Positions 16,806 to 26,476 of a DNA stretch of 64,000 bases are shown piece after piece. The number at the start of each line of letters is the position of its first letter. The stretch's first letter is position 1. The position numbers and the translations under genes are program-made. The stretch covers positions 553,940 to 617,939 of the forward strand of contig NZ_HE978634.1 of the NCBI RefSeq assembly GCF_000312045.1, read 5' to 3'. The notes under the pieces are model-generated. The model was not told the DNA's origin and did no database searches. It was given only the letters and a program-made list of their open reading frames with translations. Source of the stretch: Noviherbaspirillum massiliense JC206 (GTDB lineage Bacteria > Pseudomonadota > Gammaproteobacteria > Burkholderiales > Burkholderiaceae_D).

Positions 16806-18011
16806 ATGCCTTGGAGTCTTCCGCCTTTTGACCTAATGCAGTCCATTCAATGGAATGCGCTGCTGTTGTTCGGCAGCCTGCTGCTGCTCGGTCTGGTAGG
16901 CGGCCATATCGTTTCGAAAATTTCCTGGATACCACGCATCACCGGTTATCTGCTGGTCGGCTTTGCGCTGGGCGCGGGCGGACTGGACTGGCTGTCGGGA
17001 GATGTGCTGACGGTGGCTCGCATCTTTGGCGACATCGCGATTGCACTTGTCGTGTATCAGCTTGGACGGTATGTGGACATTGGCTGGCTGCGTTACGAGA
17101 AATGGCTGGTGGCGACCGTGCTCACCGGCTCCGCGCTGTGTTTCGGCCTGGTCTGGACCGGGCTGGAGTGGCTCGGTATTCCGCGTTCCGTAGCAATGCT
17201 GGCGGGCGTGTTCGCCATTGGGACCGCGCCCGCGGTCGTCACGGTCGTGATCCGCGATCTCGACGCCGAAGGCCATGTGACACGCCGGCTGGCGGCCATG
17301 ACAGCCTTGAACAACCTGGTGGCCTTGCTGATTGCCTATGTGCTCCTGCCTGTGGTCGCGTCGGAAGATGCGGCTCCGATCGAGACCCTGATCGGTGACA
17401 CGCTGTATGTACTCGGCGGTTCGCTGCTGCTTGCCTATCTGACTTATCGTCTGATGATGCCGCTGGCACGCCTTCTGGGACGCGAGCGCAGCCGGCAATT
17501 CGTGCTTGTCATTGCCATCATCACACTTGCGATAGGCGCGGCTTATGCATTGAAATTGCCGGTGTTGCTGACAATGCTGGCGTTCGCGATCCTGTCCAAG
17601 AACCTGGATGTGCAATATGACGTGATGGAACTCGAATTCGGTGTTGCAACCGAGCTGTTCATCGTGATGCTGTTTGTCACCATCGGCGCATCGATCCGCC
17701 TGCCCGCTCTGCTGTCGATCGGTATGCCGGTGGCACTGCTGATTGGCGCACGCCTGCTTGCCATGACGATCAGCATTTTCGTGTTTGCCCGCCCGGCGAA
17801 ACTGAAATGGCGTCAAGCCGGCCTGCTTACGCTCGGCACGCTGCCGATGGCGGAAGCCGGCCTGGGGTTCGTGCAGTTTTCATCGCTTTATCCGCAAACT
17901 ATCGCGGCAGTGGCGCCGGTACTGGCGGGCAGCCTGATCGTGCTAGAACTGCTCGGCCCGATCGCCACGCAATTTGCCCTGATCAAGTCGGGCGAGGGCG
18001 GCCACCGCTAA
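16806..18011 (+). CDS. cation:proton antiporter, CPA2 (KefB/NapA-like) membrane domain
   Basis: 401 residues, about 12 membrane helices and no cytoplasmic RCK/TrkA-N regulatory domain. The CPA2 signature (LLLLGLVGGHIVSKISWIPRITGYLLVGFALGAGGLDWL, then GDIAIALVVYQLGRYVDIGWLRYEKWLV) is clear, and GTAPAVVTVVIRDLDAEG (about residues 138-155) occupies the ion-binding region. It should exchange Na+ or K+ for H+ across the inner membrane. AGGGGG is well placed before the ATG. The YbdK-type ligase follows 42 bases later on the same strand, suggesting an operon. Confidence 0.85.
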   Translation: MPWSLPPFDLMQSIQWNALLLFGSLLLLGLVGGHIVSKISWIPRITGYLLVGFALGAGGLDWLSGDVLTVARIFGDIAIALVVYQLGRYVDIGWLRYEKWLVATVLTGSALCFGLVWTGLEWLGIPRSVAMLAGVFAIGTAPAVVTVVIRDLDAEGHVTRRLAAMTALNNLVALLIAYVLLPVVASEDAAPIETLIGDTLYVLGGSLLLAYLTYRLMMPLARLLGRERSRQFVLVIAIITLAIGAAYALKLPVLLTMLAFAILSKNLDVQYDVMELEFGVATELFIVMLFVTIGASIRLPALLSIGMPVALLIGARLLAMTISIFVFARPAKLKWRQAGLLTLGTLPMAEAGLGFVQFSSLYPQTIAAVAPVLAGSLIVLELLGPIATQFALIKSGEGGHR

Positions 18012-18053
18012 GACGGCTGTTTGGGCCGATCTTGAAGAATCAAGGAGAATTGG

Positions 18054-19208
18054 ATGAGTATCTTGCCCTTTGGCTCATCGACGCCTTACACCATGGGCAT
18101 TGAGCTGGAACTGCAACTGGTCAACCGTCGCAATTACAATCTGGCGACCGATGCGGTCGATCTCTTGACCTGGATTGAGCCACGCGATTTGCAAAAGCAG
18201 ATCAAGCTCGAAATGACGCAAGGCATGATCGAGCTGAATTCCGGCGTGCATACCCGGGTCGACGAACTGGTGGAAGAGCTGAAGGACATCCGCTCCGCGC
18301 TCATCCGCGGCGCGCAGCATCTGAACATCGACGTCGCCGGCGGCGGCGCACACCCTTTCCAGAACTGGAGCGAACAGCGGATCACGCCGAGCGAGCGTTT
18401 TCATTTTCTGCATGAAAAGTACGGTTATCTTGCCAAGACCTTTACCGTCTTTGGCCAGCATATCCATGTGGGCGTTGCCAATGGCGATGACGCCTTGTAC
18501 CTGACGCATGGCTTTTCACGTTTCGTGCCGCACTTCATCGCACTCTCGGCTGCCTCGCCGTTCTATCAGGGCGTCGATACCGCCTTCGATTCCTCCCGCA
18601 GCAATGTGGTGCGTGCCTTTCCCTTGTCCGGAACCGCGCCGGTGCTGACGCGCTGGAGTGATTTCGAAGCCTACTACGATGAATTGTGCAAGCTCGGCAT
18701 CATTGCCAGCATGAAGGATTTTTACTGGGATATCCGTCCCAAGCCGGAGTACGGCACAGTGGAAATCCGCGTCTGCGATACGCCGCTGACGCTGGAGCAT
18801 GCGGCGCTGCTCGGCTGTTATGCGCAGTTGCTGGCGCGCTGGCTGTTGAGCGAGCGTCCGCTGGAAATCAATGACAAGTTTTACCTGCTGTACCAATACA
18901 ACCGCTTCGAGGCGAGCCGTTACGGGCTGAATGGGCACATTGCCCAGCATGGCGATGAAAAGCATTGCGACTCGATCAAGCAGTCGATCTTCGTCAGCAT
19001 ACTGGACCGCCTGCATGACCTGAAGCGCTTTGCACAGAACGAGGCAGAAGAGCAGGCACTCAAGCGTCTGCGCCATCTCGCCTACGAACGCCAGAACGAT
19101 GCTGCCTGGCTGCGCAAGACATACAAGCAGCGCGGCTCGCTCAATGATGTGATGCGGTTGTCATCCGAATTGTGGATGAAGCATACTTCGCCCCCGGGAT
19201 TTCATTAA
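18054..19208 (+). CDS. YbdK family carboxylate-amine ligase (glutamate-cysteine ligase type 2)
   Basis: 384 residues of the GCS2 family. The start YTMGIELELQLVNRRNYNL holds the metal/ATP-binding Glu pair. HPFQNWSEQRITPSERF, TVFGQHIHVGVANGDDAL and FYWDIRPKPEYGTVEIRVCDTPLTLEHAALL follow in family order. YbdK of E. coli shows weak gamma-glutamylcysteine synthetase activity, but the physiological substrate of most members is unsure. GGAG lies upstream of the ATG (AAGGAGAATTGG). Its position after a Kef-like antiporter is notable because true Kef proteins respond to glutathione. The link here is inference. Confidence 0.88.
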   Translation: MSILPFGSSTPYTMGIELELQLVNRRNYNLATDAVDLLTWIEPRDLQKQIKLEMTQGMIELNSGVHTRVDELVEELKDIRSALIRGAQHLNIDVAGGGAHPFQNWSEQRITPSERFHFLHEKYGYLAKTFTVFGQHIHVGVANGDDALYLTHGFSRFVPHFIALSAASPFYQGVDTAFDSSRSNVVRAFPLSGTAPVLTRWSDFEAYYDELCKLGIIASMKDFYWDIRPKPEYGTVEIRVCDTPLTLEHAALLGCYAQLLARWLLSERPLEINDKFYLLYQYNRFEASRYGLNGHIAQHGDEKHCDSIKQSIFVSILDRLHDLKRFAQNEAEEQALKRLRHLAYERQNDAAWLRKTYKQRGSLNDVMRLSSELWMKHTSPPGFH

Positions 19209-19277
19209 CCGAGGGCATGGCTTGAGACAATTCCTTTTCCGCTTGCCGCAAGTCGCGTCAGTGCGTCAGGCTGATTC

Positions 19278-20474
19278 ATGACAAAACAATTCGATGTGGC
19301 GGTCATCGGCGCAGGCGCGGCTGGCATGATGTGCGCCGCCGTGGCAGGCCAGCGCGGAAAGAAAGTCGTGCTGATTGACCATGCCTCTAAGTTGGGTGAA
19401 AAGATCCGCATCTCCGGTGGCGGACGCTGCAATTTCACCAATCTGCGCGCTGGTCCGGAAAACTACCTCTCGCAAAATCCGCATTTCTGCCGAAGCGCCT
19501 TGTCGCGCTACACGTCGCAGGATTTCATCGACCTGGTCAAGCGCTACCGGATCGGCTTTCATGAAAAGCACAAGGGCCAGCTGTTCTGCGATGACTCGGC
19601 CGAACAAATCATCGCCATGCTGAAAGCCGAGTGCGATTCCGGTGGCGTTGAATGGCGCATGCCTTGCAAGGTGGCGGCGATCGGCAGGAATGGTGAAGCT
19701 TTCCGGATCGAAACGGAAGCCGGAGAAATCCTGGCCAACAGCGTGGTGATTGCCACCGGCGGCTTGTCGATACCCAAGATTGGTGCAACGGATTTCGCGT
19801 TTCGCATCGCCCGGCAATTCGGGCTGAAAGTGGTAGAGCCGCGCCCGGCGCTGGTGCCGCTGACTTTCGATTCTGCTGGCTGGAGCTCCTTTCTGCCGCT
19901 GGCCGGGATCGCGTTGTCGGTGGAAATTGCGGCTGGCGAGAAGAAGGCACGCGGCTTCTTTCGTGAAGACCTGTTATTCACCCACCGCGGCCTATCCGGG
20001 CCCGCCGTACTGCAGATCTCGAGCTTCTGGCGAGAGGCGGCTGCATTGAGCATCAATCTCGTGCCGGATGTCGATGTTGCCGAATCACTTGTCGCGGGAA
20101 AAAACTCGATCAAAAAGAATCTGGGTAATGTATTGGCGCAATGGCTCCCGGCGCGCCTGGCGGAAGGCTGGCTGCTCGCCAACGGATTCAATGCCGACGC
20201 AAAGGTCGCAGAGCTGCCGGACAAGCAATTGCGCAAACTGGGCGAGTCGCTGAACCGCTGGACTATCACGCCAAACGGCTCGGAAGGCTATCGCAAGGCG
20301 GAAGTCACGCTGGGCGGCGTAGACACCAGCGAATTGTCCCAGCAAAGCCTGATGTGTACCAGGATCCCGGGATTGCATTTCATTGGAGAAGCGGTGGATG
20401 TCACAGGCTGGCTGGGCGGCTATAACTTCCAGTGGGCATGGGCTTCCGGAGTCGCCGCCGGGCGTTCAATTTGA
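19278..20474 (+). CDS. NAD(P)/FAD-dependent oxidoreductase, HI0933/YhiN family
   Basis: 398 residues. N-terminal FAD-binding Rossmann motif (VAVIGAGAAGMMCAAVAGQRGKKVVLIDHA, residues 6-35), then the family-typical GEKIRISGGGRCNFTN (44-59) and the C-terminal EGYRKAEVTLGGVDTSELSQQSLM and GEAVDVTGWLGGYNFQWAWASG. Members of this BaiN/YhiN/HI0933 group reduce unknown substrates; BaiN acts on bile-acid intermediates in gut clostridia. It ends about 115 bases before the rpsU gene and is not obviously part of that operon. Confidence 0.88.
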   Translation: MTKQFDVAVIGAGAAGMMCAAVAGQRGKKVVLIDHASKLGEKIRISGGGRCNFTNLRAGPENYLSQNPHFCRSALSRYTSQDFIDLVKRYRIGFHEKHKGQLFCDDSAEQIIAMLKAECDSGGVEWRMPCKVAAIGRNGEAFRIETEAGEILANSVVIATGGLSIPKIGATDFAFRIARQFGLKVVEPRPALVPLTFDSAGWSSFLPLAGIALSVEIAAGEKKARGFFREDLLFTHRGLSGPAVLQISSFWREAAALSINLVPDVDVAESLVAGKNSIKKNLGNVLAQWLPARLAEGWLLANGFNADAKVAELPDKQLRKLGESLNRWTITPNGSEGYRKAEVTLGGVDTSELSQQSLMCTRIPGLHFIGEAVDVTGWLGGYNFQWAWASGVAAGRSI

Positions 20475-20525
20475 TCCAGATCAGGATTGCTGCGCCAGAC
20501 GCAAAAAAGGGTGGGTTAGTCGTAC

Positions 20526-20554
20526 TTTTCTTTGCGAAGTGAAGCTGTTATAAT
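20526..20554 (+). promoter_or_regulatory. putative sigma-70 promoter of the rpsU operon
   Basis: A perfect -10 TATAAT at 20549-20554 in GCTGTTATAATCC, with a T-rich weak -35 (TTTTCT, 20526-20531) 17 bases upstream. It lies 37 bases before the rpsU start, the expected place for the macromolecular-synthesis operon promoter. The -35 is poor, so an activator or extended contacts may help. Confidence 0.55.
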
Positions 20555-20590
20555 CCACGTCTTTCCTTAAAAAACTTAATTTAAGTTTAC

Positions 20591-20803
20591 ATGACCACCA
20601 TTCGCCTTAAAGAAAACGAGCCTTTCGAAGTTGCAATGCGTCGCTTCAAGCGCACTATCGAGAAAACCGGCCTGCTGACCGAGTTGCGTGCGCGCGAGTT
20701 TTACGAGAAGCCGACTGCAGAGCGCAAGCGCAAGCTCGCCGCTGCCGTAAAGCGCCACTACAAGCGCATCCGCAGCCAGCAATTGCCGAAAAAGATGTAC
20801 TGA
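20591..20803 (+). CDS. rpsU: 30S ribosomal protein S21
   Basis: 70 residues, very basic: [27 protein letters not shown], then [36 protein letters not shown]. bS21 joins the 30S subunit late and assists base-pairing of mRNA with 16S rRNA at initiation. Length and sequence are normal for Betaproteobacteria. It is the first gene of the conserved rpsU-yqeY-dnaG-rpoD group, and two stem-loops follow it. Confidence 0.97.
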   Translation: MTTIRLKENEPFEVAMRRFKRTIEKTGLLTELRAREFYEKPTAERKRKLAAAVKRHYKRIRSQQLPKKMY

Positions 20804-20811
20804 TTTTCTGC

Positions 20812-20869
20812 CGCACACCGTGCGGCATGGCGCAAACCCGCTCCGGTGTTGGTCCGCAGCGGGTTTTGG
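20812..20869 (+). terminator. tandem stem-loops after rpsU, probable attenuator
   Basis: Two hairpins in a row: TGCCGCAC/GTGCGGCA (20812-20819 with 20823-20830) and AAACCCGCT/AGCGGGTTT (20837-20845 with 20861-20869), the second followed by TGGCGTTTATGG, so it has only a weak U tract. In E. coli a partial terminator between rpsU and dnaG sets a high S21-to-primase ratio. These hairpins occupy the same place. Confidence 0.6.
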
Positions 20870-20947
20870 CGTTTATGGTCAAGCCTGTTTGAAAGAATTG
20901 GTGCATCCAGGCAAGACTGGCTGGATTTTGTCGGAATTGGAGATCAA

Positions 20948-21397
20948 ATGAGCCTGAAAGAACAAATCACGGAAGACATGAAGGCGGCGATGCGTGCCAA
21001 GGACACTGCCAGGTTGGGTACCATCCGGTTGCTGACTGCGGCAATGAAGCAAAAGGAAGTGGACGAGCGCATCGAACTGAACGACAGCCAGATTCTTGCC
21101 ATCATCGAAAAGATGATCAAGCAGCGCAAGGATTCCATCAGCCAGTTCGAGGCGGGCGGGCGCCAGGATCTTGCCGATAACGAAAAAGCCGAAGTCGCTG
21201 TCTTGTCGACGTACATGCCTGCAGCCTTGTCGGATGCCGAAGTGCAATCGGAAGTGGAAGCCGCTGTCGCCGCCACTGGAGCCAAAGGTCCGCAAGACAT
21301 GGGCAAGGTCATGGCGGTTCTGAAATCCAAGCTCGCAGGCCGCGCCGACATGACGGCGGTATCCGGGATGGTAAAGGCGGCATTGGCCAAGGCCTGA
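20948..21397 (+). CDS. yqeY: GatB/YqeY domain-containing protein
   Basis: 149 residues, a stand-alone version of the tRNA-binding tail of GatB amidotransferase: MSLKEQITEDMKAAMRAKDTARLGTIRLLTAAMKQKEVDER, then QRKDSISQFEAGGRQDLADNEKAEVAVLSTYMP and MGKVMAVLKSKLAGRADM. The exact function is not established, but it is usually placed between rpsU and dnaG. Start at 20948, preceded by TTGGAG; an in-frame start 102 bases upstream would run through the stem-loop region and is rejected. Confidence 0.92.
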   Translation: MSLKEQITEDMKAAMRAKDTARLGTIRLLTAAMKQKEVDERIELNDSQILAIIEKMIKQRKDSISQFEAGGRQDLADNEKAEVAVLSTYMPAALSDAEVQSEVEAAVAATGAKGPQDMGKVMAVLKSKLAGRADMTAVSGMVKAALAKA

Positions 21398-21527
21398 TGT
21401 GACTGTGGCTGTTTAAAAGCAGCCATTCATCTCCATCTTCTTTTTGTTCGCGGGGCTTGCGTGAAGCCAGCTCCCACCAGTTTCACAAACTGCTTCCCAG
21501 GAACTTGTTGGCGCGCCACTGACAATC

Positions 21528-23321
21528 GTGATTCCACAATCTTTCATTCAGGACTTGCTCAACCGGCTCGATATCGTCGAGATAGTCGGACGTTATGTGC
21601 AACTGAAGAAAGGTGGCGCCAACTACATGGGCTTGTGCCCGTTCCACAACGAAAAATCCCCCAGCTTTACCGTTAGCCCGACCAAGCAGTTCTATCATTG
21701 CTTCGGTTGTGGCGCCCATGGCACAGCCATTGGTTTCCTGATCGAGTATTCCGGTCTCGGCTTTGTCGAGGCGGTCAAAGACCTTGCCCAAAGCGTCGGC
21801 ATGACAGTGCCGGAGCAGGACCGGCTGCCGCCTGCTCAGCGGGCTGAAGCGCAAGCCAGAAGCCTTGCCTTGTCTGATGTGATGTCGCGAGCATGCGACT
21901 TCTACCGGCAAAAGCTTCGCGGCGAGCAACGCGCGATTGCCTACCTTAAAGGGCGTGGACTGACCGGCGAAATAGCGGCCAAGTTTGGCCTCGGTTTTGC
22001 GCCCGATTCCTGGGATGGCTTGCGCGCCGTGTTTCCCGATTACGAAGCTTCCGAGCTGGTCGAGTCCGGGCTGGTGATTGCCAAGGACGAGGATGAGGGC
22101 GGGCCGCGCAAGCGCTATGACCGGTTCCGCGACCGCATTATGTTTCCGATCCGGAATACCAAAGGCCAGGTCATTGGCTTCGGCGGACGCGTCATTGATG
22201 CCGGCGAACCGAAATACTTGAATTCACCCGAGACGCCCTTATTTCAGAAGGGTAATGAGTTGTACGGCCTGTTTGAGGCGCGTCAGGCGATTCGGGATGC
22301 CGGCTATGCGCTGGTGACCGAGGGCTACATGGATGTGGTCGCACTCGCGCAACTCGGGTTTCCGCAAGCGGTCGCCACACTCGGGACGGCCTGCACTGCG
22401 ACTCACGTGCAAAAGCTGCTGCGGCAAACCGATCATGTGGTTTTCAGCTTCGATGGCGATGCAGCCGGGCGCCGAGCGGCGCGGCGGGCATTGGATGCCT
22501 GCCTGCCTTTTGCAACGGACAACAAGATTCTCAAGTTCCTGTTCTTGCCGCCGGAGCATGATCCGGACAGCTATATCCGGGAACTGGGTGCGCAGGCTTT
22601 TGAGAAGCAGGTGAATGACGCGATGCCTCTTTCGCAATTCCTGCTGAACGAAGTGGTTGCGAACGAAGATTTGAAGACATCCGAGGGCAGGGCTCGCGCG
22701 CAGTTCAATGCAAAGTCTCTGCTGCAGGCAATGCCGCCGTCAGCGTTGCGCCTGCAGATTGTCCGCAGTTTGGCTCAGTTGACGCAGACGACGCCGGCCG
22801 AGATCGAGGCCTTGTTCGAGCTGGCACAACCGGTGGCGCGGGCGAGGATTGCTCCGCCACGGGCAAAGCGCAGTCCGCCGATGGGCTTGGAAAGGCAGAT
22901 GATGCGCATCCTGGTTGCGCATCCGACACTGGTGGCTGAGCTGGATGAGGCTGCCATGACAGCAGCGGCACATCTTGCGCCGGACAATGCATCGATGCTG
23001 ATCCAGCTGACCGACGCCTGCAAGGCGCTGGGACCTCAAGCGAATTTCGCGGCCCTCGCGGAGCAGCTGCGCGTCTTGGGAACGGATTTCGAGCCCCTGA
23101 TCGCGGAAATAGCCGCAGAACCCGAGTCCGACCCGGAAGCCGCTCGGGCCGAACTTGCCGGGGCGGTACGGCAGACTAAAATACAGGTGTTAAAAGCCGA
23201 GATGGATCAATTAGTTACGACTGGTCTGCAAACAGAAGAGGCGCGAGCCCGTTACCGGGAGCTCGCCCAGCAGCAGGAGCAACTCCGTCGGCAAGCTGAG
23301 GTCGAAAGCACATTGCGCTGA
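21528..23321 (+). CDS. dnaG: DNA primase
   Basis: 597 residues with a GTG start. DnaG makes RNA primers at the replication fork, recruited by DnaB. The N-terminal CHC2 zinc ribbon is complete (CPFHNEKSPSF with Cys37 and His40, and CFGCGAHG). The catalytic RNAP core follows (GRVIDAGEPKYLNSPETPLFQKG), then the Toprim metal-binding region (TEGYMDVVALAQLGFPQAVATLG and FSFDGDAAGRRAARRALD), and a C-terminal helicase-binding domain (about 430-597). Third gene of the macromolecular synthesis operon. The distance of about 130 bases from yqeY may hold a further control site. Confidence 0.97.
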   Translation: MIPQSFIQDLLNRLDIVEIVGRYVQLKKGGANYMGLCPFHNEKSPSFTVSPTKQFYHCFGCGAHGTAIGFLIEYSGLGFVEAVKDLAQSVGMTVPEQDRLPPAQRAEAQARSLALSDVMSRACDFYRQKLRGEQRAIAYLKGRGLTGEIAAKFGLGFAPDSWDGLRAVFPDYEASELVESGLVIAKDEDEGGPRKRYDRFRDRIMFPIRNTKGQVIGFGGRVIDAGEPKYLNSPETPLFQKGNELYGLFEARQAIRDAGYALVTEGYMDVVALAQLGFPQAVATLGTACTATHVQKLLRQTDHVVFSFDGDAAGRRAARRALDACLPFATDNKILKFLFLPPEHDPDSYIRELGAQAFEKQVNDAMPLSQFLLNEVVANEDLKTSEGRARAQFNAKSLLQAMPPSALRLQIVRSLAQLTQTTPAEIEALFELAQPVARARIAPPRAKRSPPMGLERQMMRILVAHPTLVAELDEAAMTAAAHLAPDNASMLIQLTDACKALGPQANFAALAEQLRVLGTDFEPLIAEIAAEPESDPEAARAELAGAVRQTKIQVLKAEMDQLVTTGLQTEEARARYRELAQQQEQLRRQAEVESTLR

Positions 23322-23569
23322 TTTGCGCCAGTGCATGGCGCCGTTGGGCTGGAGCAATGTTGTTCCTTGTGGTACAATTAAAAGCTTTTGATTCAAGGCC
23401 TTAGGGTAGTTCGTTAGGCGTGTCGGATTCCAATCGAAAAGATAAAAATAACAACGGAATGAATAGCGCTTGGGCGGATGCCAAGCCAGTGAAGCGTACG
23501 TAAATTAACCCGGCTCCCAATGCGTTGTCTTATTTGCGCAACAAGGGCAATCCAGTTGGTATTGATTCT

Positions 23570-26071
23570 ATGGCGAACGCAATGAAAAAACCCGCGAAAT
23601 CCACGCTTAACGCAAAAAATGCGAAATCGGCTGCAACTAAACCTGCCTCCAGCAAGTCGATGGCAAAGCCTGCCGTGAAGAAGACCGCCGTCGCCAAGCC
23701 CGCAGGCAAGGCGAAATCATCCAACAAAGTTCCGACGAAGACAGTTGCCAAGGCAGCGCCGAAAACGGCCTTGAAAGCGACTGCGTCAACGGCCAAAACT
23801 TCATCCCGAGCCACTGCAAAAGCGGCTCCTGAGAAATTGAAAACTCCCGTGACAAACAAGAAAACCGTATTGAAGCCAGTTGAAAAAGCCTCCAGCAAGG
23901 CACCGGCGAAAGCCGAAGCCAAGACCGGCATGCCCACAACTGTAAATCAAACTACAGATGCAGCTGCATTGGCTGCAATTGATACATCCAGTTACGTCCT
24001 CCCCGCCGTCAAGGTGCCGGGTCGTCGTGGCCGCAAGCCAAAAGACTTTCAGCCGGAAAATGACGAAGTCGCAGCATTGAATGCGGTGGAGCGTGCCGAG
24101 CTGAAGGCTGCCGACAAGGCAAGGGCCAAGGACCGCAAGGCGAAGGAAAAAGCCCTGCTCAAGGATGCTTTTTCGTCCGATACCGAGGCATCCGAGGAAG
24201 AGATCGAGCAGAGGCGCCAGAAGCTCAAGACCCTGATCAAGCTGGGCAAGGACCGCGGCTTCCTCACGTACTCGGAAATCAATGACCACCTGCCGGAAAA
24301 CATCGTCGACCCGGAAGCGATTGACGGCATCATCGGTACCTTCAACGACATGGGTATCGCGGTCTACGAGCACGCGCCGGATGCCGAAACCCTGCTGTTG
24401 TCCGACAACGTGGCAAACGTTGCCAGCGACGAGGATGCGGAAGCCGCCGCAGAAGCCGCCCTGTCCACGGTGGATTCCGACTTCGGTCGCACTACCGATC
24501 CGGTGCGCATGTACATGCGCGAAATGGGATCGGTTGAGCTGCTGACGCGCGAAGGCGAAATCGAAATCGCGAAGCGGATTGAGGAAGGCCTGAAGGACAT
24601 GATCCAGGCGATTTCCGCCTGCCCGACGACCATCGCTGAAATCCTCGCGGCAGCGGACAAGATTGCCAAGGATGAAATCAAGGTCGATGAAATCGTCGAT
24701 GGCCTGGTGGATCCGAACGCGCCTGAAGAAACCATCGCTGCTGCTCCTGCCGCATCCGACGATGAGGACGACGACGAAGAGGACGACGACGAGGACGATG
24801 AGGAAGAGGAAACCAATACTTCCGGCGCCGCGGCTGGTTTTTCCGCCGAACAGCTGGAACAGCTGAAGCGTGATTCGCTCGATAAATTCGAGGCGATCGC
24901 TGTCCAGTTCGACAAGATGCGCAAGGCCTACGAGAAGGAAGGCTACAACTCCAAGCCGTACGTGAAGGCCCAGGAAACGATTTCGAACGAACTGCTCAGC
25001 ATCCGCTTTACCGCGAAGTTTGTCGAAAAGCTGTGCGACACCCTGCGTGCGCAGGTCGATGAAGTTCGTCATATCGAAAAGCAGATCCTGGATGTCGTCG
25101 TCAACAAATGCGGCATGCCGCGTGCTCGTTTCATTCAGGTTTTCCCAGGCAATGAAACTAACCTCGACTGGATCGATGGTGAAGTCAACTCTGAGGAGCC
25201 GTATAGCGCCGTCCTCGGCCGCAACGTGCCGACAGTGAAAGAATTGCAGCAGAAGCTGATCGACTTGCAGGCGCGCGTGGTGCTGCCGCTGCCCGATCTG
25301 CGCAACATCAACAAGAAGATGTCGGCAGGCGAGATGAAAGCTCGCAAGGCCAAGCGTGAAATGACGGAAGCGAACCTGCGTCTGGTGATTTCGATCGCGA
25401 AGAAATACACCAACCGCGGCCTGCAATTCCTGGATCTGATCCAAGAGGGCAACATCGGTCTGATGAAGGCGGTGGACAAGTTCGAATACCGGCGCGGCTA
25501 CAAGTTTTCGACGTATGCGACATGGTGGATCCGCCAGGCGATCACCCGTTCGATCGCGGATCAGGCGCGCACCATCCGTATCCCGGTGCACATGATCGAA
25601 ACGATCAACAAGATGAACCGGATTTCGCGTCAGATCCTGCAGGAGACCGGTGCCGAGCCTGATCCGGCCACTCTGGCTGTCAAGATGGATATGCCTGAGG
25701 ACAAGATCCGCAAGATCATGAAGATCGCGAAAGAGCCGATCTCGATGGAAACACCGATCGGGGACGACGACGATTCGCATCTTGGCGATTTCATCGAGGA
25801 CAACAATACCCTGGCGCCGGCCGACGCTGCCTTGCATGCGTCGATGCGTGGGGTGGTGAAGGATGTGCTCGATTCCCTGACTCCGCGCGAAGCGAAAGTA
25901 CTGCGCATGCGCTTTGGCATCGAAATGTCGACTGACCATACGCTGGAAGAGGTGGGCAAACAGTTCGACGTTACCCGCGAGCGCATCCGTCAGATCGAAG
26001 CCAAGGCGTTGCGCAAGCTGCGTCATCCGTCGCGCTCCGACAAGCTCAAGAGCTTCCTCGAAGGCAGCTGA
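23570..26071 (+). CDS. rpoD: RNA polymerase sigma factor RpoD (sigma-70) with Lys/Ala-rich N-terminal extension
   Basis: Housekeeping sigma factor, 833 residues from the ATG at 23570; TTG at 23525 or ATG at 23582 are alternatives, and none has a strong ribosome site. Residues 1 to about 130 are a low-complexity Lys/Ala/Thr tail of histone-H1 style. Region 1.1 lies at about 215-290 ([21 protein letters not shown]), region 1.2 at about 308 ([21 protein letters not shown]), a pure Asp/Glu run at about 397-415, region 2 at about 600-685 ([20 protein letters not shown]) and region 4 at 767-832 ([20 protein letters not shown]). Both long insertions exceed the E. coli length (613). Last gene of the macromolecular synthesis operon. 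Confidence 0.96.
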   Translation: MANAMKKPAKSTLNAKNAKSAATKPASSKSMAKPAVKKTAVAKPAGKAKSSNKVPTKTVAKAAPKTALKATASTAKTSSRATAKAAPEKLKTPVTNKKTVLKPVEKASSKAPAKAEAKTGMPTTVNQTTDAAALAAIDTSSYVLPAVKVPGRRGRKPKDFQPENDEVAALNAVERAELKAADKARAKDRKAKEKALLKDAFSSDTEASEEEIEQRRQKLKTLIKLGKDRGFLTYSEINDHLPENIVDPEAIDGIIGTFNDMGIAVYEHAPDAETLLLSDNVANVASDEDAEAAAEAALSTVDSDFGRTTDPVRMYMREMGSVELLTREGEIEIAKRIEEGLKDMIQAISACPTTIAEILAAADKIAKDEIKVDEIVDGLVDPNAPEETIAAAPAASDDEDDDEEDDDEDDEEEETNTSGAAAGFSAEQLEQLKRDSLDKFEAIAVQFDKMRKAYEKEGYNSKPYVKAQETISNELLSIRFTAKFVEKLCDTLRAQVDEVRHIEKQILDVVVNKCGMPRARFIQVFPGNETNLDWIDGEVNSEEPYSAVLGRNVPTVKELQQKLIDLQARVVLPLPDLRNINKKMSAGEMKARKAKREMTEANLRLVISIAKKYTNRGLQFLDLIQEGNIGLMKAVDKFEYRRGYKFSTYATWWIRQAITRSIADQARTIRIPVHMIETINKMNRISRQILQETGAEPDPATLAVKMDMPEDKIRKIMKIAKEPISMETPIGDDDDSHLGDFIEDNNTLAPADAALHASMRGVVKDVLDSLTPREAKVLRMRFGIEMSTDHTLEEVGKQFDVTRERIRQIEAKALRKLRHPSRSDKLKSFLEGS

Positions 26072-26077
26072 TCTCGT

Positions 26078-26097
26078 CAGGGAATTTATCTTCCCTG
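26078..26097 (+). other. stem-loop after rpoD
   Basis: CAGGGAA / TTCCCTG with loop TTTATC, 7 bases after the rpoD stop. There is no U tract after the stem, so it is not a canonical terminator. It may protect the 3' end or act in processing between rpoD and the tRNA gene. Confidence 0.4.
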
Positions 26098-26206
26098 GAA
26101 GGTTGAATCCATGCATCTTGGGACACGGTTACGTGTAGCCTAGCGTGTTCGGATTCGGCAGGCAGGGAAGCAGGTCCATGCGGCTATGGTCCGCGAGCAA
26201 GAGATC

Positions 26207-26285
<79 letters not shown>

Positions 26286-26301
26286 AAATTGCATATTGAA
26301 A

Positions 26302-26333
26302 AAGGAGGCGGTTCGACCGCCTCCTTTTCTTTT
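26302..26333 (+). terminator. rho-independent terminator after tRNA-Ile2 copy 1
   Basis: Perfect stem AAGGAGGCGGT / ACCGCCTCCTT (26302-26312 with 26316-26326), loop TCG, followed by TTCTTTTTT. This is the strongest terminator in the window and ends the tRNA (and possibly rpoD) transcript. Confidence 0.9.
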
Positions 26334-26476
26334 TTGAGTGTCCCGCAGTATTGTTTCTTTTAGACTAATAGCCAAGCTGCAAGAAGGCATTCGATTTCAG
26401 GCAACCGAAAAACTGTCCAAGCGCAAATATATTCCTGAACATCTCAGGTGAAATAGGCATTTCACCAAAGTAGGGA

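Noticed and set aside
24757-24815. A GAC/GAA/GAG microsatellite-like stretch
   Set aside because: It is the in-frame code for the Asp/Glu run of RpoD between regions 1.2 and 2, not a non-coding repeat.
23801-26116. A 771-codon frame antisense to rpoD
   Set aside because: Same cause; the translation is Leu/Val/Arg-rich without any family resemblance, and the sense strand is clearly sigma-70.
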